Source: Moritella sp. PE36
GTDB lineage: Bacteria; Pseudomonadota; Gammaproteobacteria; Enterobacterales; Moritellaceae
Assembly (NCBI RefSeq): GCF_000170855.1
Contig: NZ_ABCQ01000015.1
Location: 1 to 64,000 of the forward strand
Length of the DNA stretch: 64,000 bases
Reading direction: 5' to 3'
A program made the position numbers and the translations under genes. The notes beneath the pieces were generated by a model that was not told the DNA's origin, did not search any database, and was given only the letters and a program-made list of their open reading frames with translations. Within the stretch, counting starts at the first letter, position 1. The number at the start of each line of letters is the position of its first letter. Below are positions 58,794-64,000 of the stretch, in pieces.

Positions 58794-60515
58794 ATGCGCA
58801 GCAGCAATTACTTGCTTTCAACTTTGAAAGAAACTCCAAATGACGCAGAAGTAATTAGCCACCAGCTAATGCTTCGTGCAGGTATGGTTCGTCGTCTTGC
58901 ATCAGGTCTATACACTTGGTTACCGACAGGCTTACGAGTTTTACGCAAAGTAGAAAACATCGTACGTGAAGAGATGGACAAAGCAGGTGCTGTTGAAACT
59001 CTAATGCCAATGGTTCAACCAGCAGATTTATGGCAAGAAACAGGCCGTATTGATAAGTTTGGTCCAGAGTTGTTACGCATTAACGATCGCCACAACCGTT
59101 CTTTTGTTTTAGGTCCAACGCACGAAGAAGTGATCACAGACATCGCGCGTAAAGAAATCAACAGCTACAAGCAACTGCCGTTGACCCTTTACCAGATCCA
59201 AACTAAATTCCGTGATGAAGTTCGTCCTCGTTTCGGTGTGATGCGTTCGCGTGAATTCCTGATGAAAGATGCGTATTCGTTCCATATATCAGATGAATGT
59301 CTAAACGATACATACAACAAAATGCATACAGCATATTGCAACATCTTCGAACGCATTGGCCTAGAATACCGTCCGGTACTCGCTGATACTGGTTCAATTG
59401 GTGGTGCCGTATCTCACGAATTCCACGTACTTGCAGAAAGCGGCGAAGACGATATCGTCTTTTCTGACGGCAGCGATTACGCAGCAAACATTGAAAAAGC
59501 AGAAGCACTAGCCCCTGCTGGTGAACGTCCTGCAGCAACGCAAACATTAACCGTTGTTGATACACCAGATGCACACAGCATTGAAGACGTGTGTAAATGC
59601 TTAGACGTTGACGCAACGCAAACAGTGAAAACACTGCTTGTTGCTGCTGAAGCTGAAGAAGGCCAACCACAAGGCGTTATCGCACTGGTAGTACGTGGCG
59701 ATCACGTACTAAACGAAGTGAAAGCAGAGAAAATTGCTGGCGTTGCGTCTCCGTTAACATTTGCTAACGAAGAACAAATCCAAGCCGCAGCAAACTGCGA
59801 TGCAGGCTCTATCGGTCCTAAAGGTCTGAACTGCCCTGTGATTGTTGATCGTTCAGCTGCACACCTAGCAGACTTTGTTTGTGGTGCTAACGTTAATGGC
59901 CAACACATCACTGGCGCTAACTGGGATCGTGATATTACAGAATACACAGTTGCAGATATCCGTAACGTTGTTGAAGGTGAAGCGAGCCCATGTGGTAAGG
60001 GTACACTTTCTATTAAACGTGGTATTGAAGTGGGTCATATCTTCCAACTTGGTACGCAATACGCAGAAGCAATGAAAGCTGGCGTATTAAACATGCAAGG
60101 TAAGCAACAAATCATGACAATGGGTTGTTATGGTATTGGTGTTTCTCGTATCGTTGCAGCAGCAATCGAACAGAACCACGATGAAAACGGTATTATCTGG
60201 AACGAGTCAATCGCACCATACAAAGTATCTATCATCCCAATGAACATGCACAAATCAGCAGACGTTAAAGAAGCAGCAGAGAAGATCTACGCTGACCTGC
60301 AAGCGGCTGGTATCGAAGTATTCTTCGATGATCGTAAAGAGCGTCCAGGTGTTATGTTCGCGGATTCTGAACTTATCGGTATCCCACACAACATCATCAT
60401 CGGCGATCGTAGCCTGAAGAATGGCCTAGTTGAACATAAACTACGTCTAACAGGTGATAAGACTGAAGTTGCTGTTGCTGATATCGTCGCGCACGTTAAA
60501 AGCCTACTAGCTTAA
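58794..60515 (+). CDS. proS: Prolyl-tRNA synthetase
   Basis: A class-II aminoacyl-tRNA synthetase of the bacterial type. Motif 1 ([31 protein letters not shown]), motif 2 ([29 protein letters not shown]) and motif 3 ([18 protein letters not shown]) are clear, with the YbaK-like editing insertion near residues 220-390 and a C-terminal anticodon-binding domain. The 573-aa length fits. Confidence 0.97.
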   Translation: MRSSNYLLSTLKETPNDAEVISHQLMLRAGMVRRLASGLYTWLPTGLRVLRKVENIVREEMDKAGAVETLMPMVQPADLWQETGRIDKFGPELLRINDRHNRSFVLGPTHEEVITDIARKEINSYKQLPLTLYQIQTKFRDEVRPRFGVMRSREFLMKDAYSFHISDECLNDTYNKMHTAYCNIFERIGLEYRPVLADTGSIGGAVSHEFHVLAESGEDDIVFSDGSDYAANIEKAEALAPAGERPAATQTLTVVDTPDAHSIEDVCKCLDVDATQTVKTLLVAAEAEEGQPQGVIALVVRGDHVLNEVKAEKIAGVASPLTFANEEQIQAAANCDAGSIGPKGLNCPVIVDRSAAHLADFVCGANVNGQHITGANWDRDITEYTVADIRNVVEGEASPCGKGTLSIKRGIEVGHIFQLGTQYAEAMKAGVLNMQGKQQIMTMGCYGIGVSRIVAAAIEQNHDENGIIWNESIAPYKVSIIPMNMHKSADVKEAAEKIYADLQAAGIEVFFDDRKERPGVMFADSELIGIPHNIIIGDRSLKNGLVEHKLRLTGDKTEVAVADIVAHVKSLLA

Positions 60516-60555
60516 GCTAATAGACAATTAACTGACTTCGGTTAAGGGAACAATC

Positions 60556-60581
60556 AAAGCCAAGCATCTGCTTGGCTTTTT
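60556..60581 (+). terminator. Rho-independent terminator of proS
   Basis: A 10-bp AAGCCAAGCA/TGCTTGGCTT stem with a 2-nt loop runs into a T-tract 40 bp after proS. A near-identical hairpin occurs near 61675. Confidence 0.88.
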
Positions 60582-60735
60582 CATATCCGCAGAAAATATA
60601 CTCCCCTACTCAAAATTAACTTTTCTAGGTTTACTTTAATTTCAGTATGTTAGATTGTAGATGTGATTTTCTGTCATAATCATAAACCAGTTATGACGGC
60701 ATCATATTTACATTGAGACTTGGGGATAAAATGGA

Positions 60736-61155
60736 ATGTTAGATTCAGATAAAAAAGTAACAAGCTGTCTATGCGGTAGTGTGAAAATTACAGCAGCTGA
60801 GATCAACCCGAAGTTTACCTTATGCCACTGTGATACTTGTAGGGCTTGGGGCGGAGGCCCACTGTTTGCGGTGCAATGCGGGACAGACGTTAAGTTTGAA
60901 GGTGCTGACAGTATCAAAGAATACCAGTCTTCCCCTTGGGCAACGCGGGGATTCTGTCATAATTGTGGCACGCATTTATTCTACCGTTTGAACAAAACCG
61001 GTAGCTATAATATGCCAGTAGGTTTGTTTCCTGATCTAGCCATGACCATGCAATATTTTAGCGACCAACGTCCAGACTACTATTGCTTCTCGAATCAGAC
61101 TCAGGAAATGACTAAAGCTGAAATTGAGGCTTACTTTGCTTCTCTTTACTTGTAA
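60736..61155 (+). CDS. GFA (glutathione-dependent formaldehyde-activating) family protein
   Basis: A 139-aa zinc protein of the Gfa/CENP-V family. The cysteine pairs SCLCGSVKI, CHCDTCRAW and CHNCGTHLFY are arranged as in the family for binding two zinc ions. Substrate and function cannot be read from sequence. It stands alone after the proS terminator. Confidence 0.9.
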   Translation: MLDSDKKVTSCLCGSVKITAAEINPKFTLCHCDTCRAWGGGPLFAVQCGTDVKFEGADSIKEYQSSPWATRGFCHNCGTHLFYRLNKTGSYNMPVGLFPDLAMTMQYFSDQRPDYYCFSNQTQEMTKAEIEAYFASLYL

Positions 61156-61249
61156 GAATAGTCTAGTAACAATAGCCTAGTAAGAATAGCTATGCACTTA
61201 AACACATCCATTGCTCACTACAAAACCTATTAAAGATAAAGGTATCAAA

Positions 61250-61645
61250 ATGAAACGGTTTTTTACTGGTCTATTAATATTGTTAAGCGTCTTGTCTTTC
61301 AACGCCTGGTCAAATGACGACGTCTTGAAGCGAGCTTATCAATCGCAGCAAAGCGATATTCAAGTTAAGGGGTCAGGTAAAGTTACGCGAATATTACCCG
61401 ATGACAATGACGGTTCCCGCCATCAAAAATTCATCTTACGTTTGAAGAATCGTCAAACCATCTTAGTCGCCCATAATATTGATTTAGCACCTCGCATTAA
61501 TAATTTAAAGGTCGGTGATTTTGTGCAATTTTACGGTGAATATGAGTGGCATAGCAGAGGTGGGGTTATTCACTGGACCCATAAAGATCCGCGTAATAAT
61601 CACCAGCACGGTTGGTTGAAGCATCGAGGTCGGGTTTATAACTAG
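61250..61645 (+). CDS. DUF3465 exported protein
   Basis: A 131-aa exported protein with a signal peptide (about 1-21, ending AWS). The core GSRHQKFILRLKNRQTILVAHNIDLAPRI and VGDFVQFYGEYEWHSRGGVIHWTHKDPRNNHQHGWLKHRG is the DUF3465 signature, an OB-like fold with several conserved histidines. AAAGG precedes the ATG at 61250. Function unknown. Confidence 0.85.
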   Translation: MKRFFTGLLILLSVLSFNAWSNDDVLKRAYQSQQSDIQVKGSGKVTRILPDDNDGSRHQKFILRLKNRQTILVAHNIDLAPRINNLKVGDFVQFYGEYEWHSRGGVIHWTHKDPRNNHQHGWLKHRGRVYN

Positions 61646-61674
61646 TTCACCTAAATTCGATTAAGTGAACAATG

Positions 61675-61698
61675 AAAGCCAAGCATTTGCTTGGCTTT
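61675..61698 (+). terminator. Hairpin near-identical to the proS terminator
   Basis: AAAGCCAAGCA and TGCTTGGCTTT form an 11-bp stem with a 2-nt loop, but no T-run follows. The preceding bases (TTAAGNGAACAATNAA) match those before the proS terminator, so it is likely a copy of that site. Confidence 0.6.
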
Positions 61699-61828
61699 CA
61701 AGGGCCTCGGATTTGTTAATTATAAATATTTCAACCTGTAGAGATCCTTCATCCTAATAAGAGAAGCCCTAGGCTTAGCCGACGCAAGGTCAATCGACAC
61801 GTTTAGTGGGTGTGCGTTATAGGCTTTA

Positions 61829-63532
61829 TTAAGTTCGAAAGCGTCCTAGTAAGGTTGTTAACTGTTCTGATACTCGGGTTAAATCTGCACTGTTTTCCGC
61901 AGTTTCTTGCGCTCCAGTCGAAGTTTGTTGCACTTTACCTAAAATATCGTGTACAGATTGATTGATCTCTTCACTCACAATGCTCTGCTGTTCGCCAGCG
62001 GTCGCAATTTGAGTGTTCATGCCGTTAATTGCAGATACAGACTCGGTAATACTATTCAGTGATTGACCTGCAGTTGTCGCATGTTTGACACAGATGGCCG
62101 CGTGATCGCGACTTATATTCATTACAGTCACAGCACTATTGGCATTACGCTGTAAGCTTTCTATCATTTGTTGAATCTCTTCTGTTGAAGTTTGTGTACG
62201 CTGAGCCAATGTACGTACTTCATCAGCAACGACAGCAAATCCACGACCTTGTTCACCCGCTCGCGCGGCCTCAATGGCTGCATTGAGCGCTAATAAGTTA
62301 GTTTGGTCGGCAATACCGCGGATCACATCTAACACTGCTGTGATGGTATTACTGTCTTGCTCTACTTTTGCGATTGCATTAACCGCACTTTGGATCTCAC
62401 GGGATAAAACATCAATACTGGTAATTGCCTGGCTAACAACATGCTGGCCATTGATTGCTTGATTGTCAGCTTCAGATGCGGCAGATGCAGCACTGTTGGC
62501 ATTATTTGCTACGACTTGTACCGTCGAGGCCATTTCACTAATCGCTGCCGAGATTGAATCTAAAGCTTGTTGTTGCTCTGTTACTGAGTTGTTGGTGTCT
62601 TTTGCTGTAACGGTGAGTTGAGAAGCGGTAGTCGAAAGCTCGAGTACGGAGTCACTCACCTGATTGACAAGCACTTGAATATTTGCAGAAAATTGATTAA
62701 ATCCGCGTGCTAAATCAGCTAATTCATCTGTACCTTTATCATTTAAGCGCGCACTAAGATCGCCTTCACCGTGTCCGATTTCCTGCATTGCCGCAACAAC
62801 TTTGTCGAGCGGGGTAAACACATATTTAATTGAGAACATGATTATCAATACTACACAGATACAGACAAATATTTGCACAATTAATGCTAATTCCAGCCAA
62901 AAATTGGCTTGTGTATTGGCGTCTTCCAATGTTTTTGCTGTACGTCGGTCGATAGATGTAAAGAAAGCATCAAGAGGCTGCATGATTTTGGCTATGCCAT
63001 TTTCATAATTACGATCAAATAAAATGCGTAATGCAAATTGTTGTGTTGTTTCGTTTGTAAGAGCAGAGAAAGGGCCCATAACAATTCGACCCTGTTTCAT
63101 GCTGTTCATTGCTTGTTCTTCGGTTTTAATTAGATCGTTGGAAAGTTGGCTTGCTTGTGCAAGTAAATCAAATTCTGTTTGCGAGAAATTCAATTCACGC
63201 ATGATATCACTTTGTTTTTTCACTTGCCCTGGATAGAGCGCCGCATTTACATTGGCGGGGCGAGCACTTTGACCTGAGCGCCATTTCACAATATTCCAAT
63301 ATTGTTCTGAATACGTTTGTTCTCCCGTGGCAGCATAACTGCGTGCTAAACGAGTTAAATTCATTGACGAGTGACGAAACTCATCGGCAAGCACAAATGA
63401 AAGATAACGTGTTTTACTTGCACTAATTTGTTGATCATTTTTACTCGAGCCTATCAATTCAGCAATAATCGCTATGATGATCATGGCAGTTAAGAGGAAT
63501 AAAATAGTAATTAGTTTGGTTCTTATTTTCAT
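61829..63532 (-). CDS. Methyl-accepting chemotaxis protein
   Basis: A transmembrane receptor of about 567 aa: a first helix near residues 5-30, a periplasmic ligand domain (about 35-215), a second helix, a HAMP linker, and the signalling domain with the conserved hairpin [38 protein letters not shown]. It probably passes an unknown signal to CheA. The ATG at 63532 has AAGGGA just upstream; the frame extends upstream but has no ribosome-binding site there. Confidence 0.93.
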   Translation of the reverse strand: MKIRTKLITILFLLTAMIIIAIIAELIGSSKNDQQISASKTRYLSFVLADEFRHSSMNLTRLARSYAATGEQTYSEQYWNIVKWRSGQSARPANVNAALYPGQVKKQSDIMRELNFSQTEFDLLAQASQLSNDLIKTEEQAMNSMKQGRIVMGPFSALTNETTQQFALRILFDRNYENGIAKIMQPLDAFFTSIDRRTAKTLEDANTQANFWLELALIVQIFVCICVVLIIMFSIKYVFTPLDKVVAAMQEIGHGEGDLSARLNDKGTDELADLARGFNQFSANIQVLVNQVSDSVLELSTTASQLTVTAKDTNNSVTEQQQALDSISAAISEMASTVQVVANNANSAASAASEADNQAINGQHVVSQAITSIDVLSREIQSAVNAIAKVEQDSNTITAVLDVIRGIADQTNLLALNAAIEAARAGEQGRGFAVVADEVRTLAQRTQTSTEEIQQMIESLQRNANSAVTVMNISRDHAAICVKHATTAGQSLNSITESVSAINGMNTQIATAGEQQSIVSEEINQSVHDILGKVQQTSTGAQETAENSADLTRVSEQLTTLLGRFRT

Positions 63533-63653
63533 AAATCCCTTTATCCTAGGAAAAATAATTGCCTGTTGTGGCATATATGTTTGAGCGGGATCAGTCGACA
63601 GATCCTGTAAAATGGTTATCCGATACAATATTCCATTATCTAACCAGTGTTTA

Positions 63654-63697
63654 TTTAGTGGATGTTTAGTGGCTATTTAGTGGCTATTTAGTGGCTA
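63654..63697. repeat. 11-bp tandem repeat, four units
   Basis: The unit TTTAGTGGCTA occurs three times in a row after one variant copy (TTTAGTGGATG), about 120-165 bp upstream of the chemotaxis gene. Confidence 0.85.
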
Positions 63698-63832
63698 TTT
63701 TCAAAAAATTAAAGATTGTGGATTCTAAATTGAGTCAAAATCAATAGACATTGTTTTTATTATAAAAAGATATTTCCATTTTATGATTAACGATATATCT
63801 GTTTGTTAATTGAACTCCGACCAGTGATATTA

Positions 63833-63872
63833 ATGTATATATGTATACGTGTATATATGTATATATGCATAT
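63833..63872. repeat. 40-bp alternating purine-pyrimidine tract
   Basis: From 63833 to 63872 every base alternates purine and pyrimidine, mostly TA and TG steps (ATGTATATATGTATACGTGT and so on). Such DNA can melt or take unusual forms easily; no protein-coding sense is seen. Confidence 0.85.
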
Positions 63873-64000
63873 TCTCAGGTATTTAATGATAAAATCCTGT
63901 TGCACACAGCTAACTCTAATGAAGTATGTCAGGCTGATTTGACTGAGTATGGCCTCGGCTAAAATCAATGGGACGGAATAATCTCAATCTTTTATCCACT

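Larger units (their letters stand above)
63533..64000. other. AT-rich end region with repeats, no gene seen
   Basis: No gene is supported in these 468 bp. The first part holds four copies of an 11-bp unit (see below) and the later part a 40-bp alternating purine-pyrimidine stretch. An open frame of 75 codons on the minus strand runs through this low-complexity region and has no coding signs. Confidence 0.5.

Noticed and set aside
63741-63968. Open frame of 75 codons near the right end
   Set aside because: It runs through the alternating purine-pyrimidine tract, giving low-complexity YTYIHVYIYT-like residues, and has no ribosome-binding site.

Overview
The window looks like chromosomal DNA of a marine gammaproteobacterium, probably an Alteromonadales/Vibrionales relative such as Moritella, Shewanella or Psychromonas. 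This is inferred from moderate-to-low GC, conserved blocks shared with enterics and vibrios (dacA-ybeD-lipB-lipA; proAB-crl-gpt-pepD; rcsF-trmO-proS), Crl and RcsF homologues, and a TATACCCAAG-ended inverted-repeat element of a kind I associate with Vibrio/Photobacterium/Moritella genomes. No rRNA, tRNA, CRISPR array, prophage or transposase gene was recognised.

Layout: 0.2-3.7 kb, cell wall (dacA) and lipoate synthesis (lipB-lipA), interrupted by a 264-bp MITE-like element. 3.8-10.1 kb, a membrane protein with 14-residue proline-phased repeats, proline synthesis (proB-proA), the sigma-S assembly factor crl, gpt and pepD. 10.2-17.2 kb, two small unknown proteins, cysJIH for sulfate assimilation, a crotonase-family enzyme and a small unknown protein. 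17.2-26.8 kb, ilvI-ilvH, a GGDEF-EAL protein, an acyl-CoA synthetase and leuA-leuB (no leuCD follows). 26.9-39.7 kb, a PilZ protein, then a long minus-strand urea locus: urtA-urtB-urtC-urtD-urtE (urea ABC importer) followed by ureA-ureB-ureC-ureJ-ureD-ureE-ureF-ureG (urease and nickel assembly). A sigma-54-type promoter sits just upstream of urtA, and urtB is split by an apparent one-base frameshift. 39.5-43.4 kb, a TPP riboswitch controlling thiB-thiP-thiQ, then yihD. 43.6-50.4 kb, a metal-uptake-like cluster under a Fur-like box: PepSY membrane protein, DUF2271, DUF4198, two small envelope proteins and a cluster-9 metal ABC transporter with two binding proteins, one lacking the usual metal ligands. 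50.5-63.6 kb, mixed housekeeping genes: a lipoprotein, PhoH/PIN ATPase, UbiA-like membrane protein, RidA, GNAT, rcsF-trmO-acyltransferase, an SLT-like lipoprotein, proS, GFA and DUF3465 proteins, and a methyl-accepting chemotaxis protein.

How the genes fit together: the urt-ure locus can import urea and hydrolyse it to ammonia, with nitrogen control suggested by the sigma-54 promoter. UreJ and the UreE His-tail supply nickel. The metal cluster appears iron-regulated and may import a divalent metal. The less expected observations are that cluster (especially the ligand-poor second binding protein and the recurring predicted mature N-terminal histidine), the urtB frameshift, the proline-phased repeat protein and a Ser-Asn microsatellite at the N-terminus of ThiQ.
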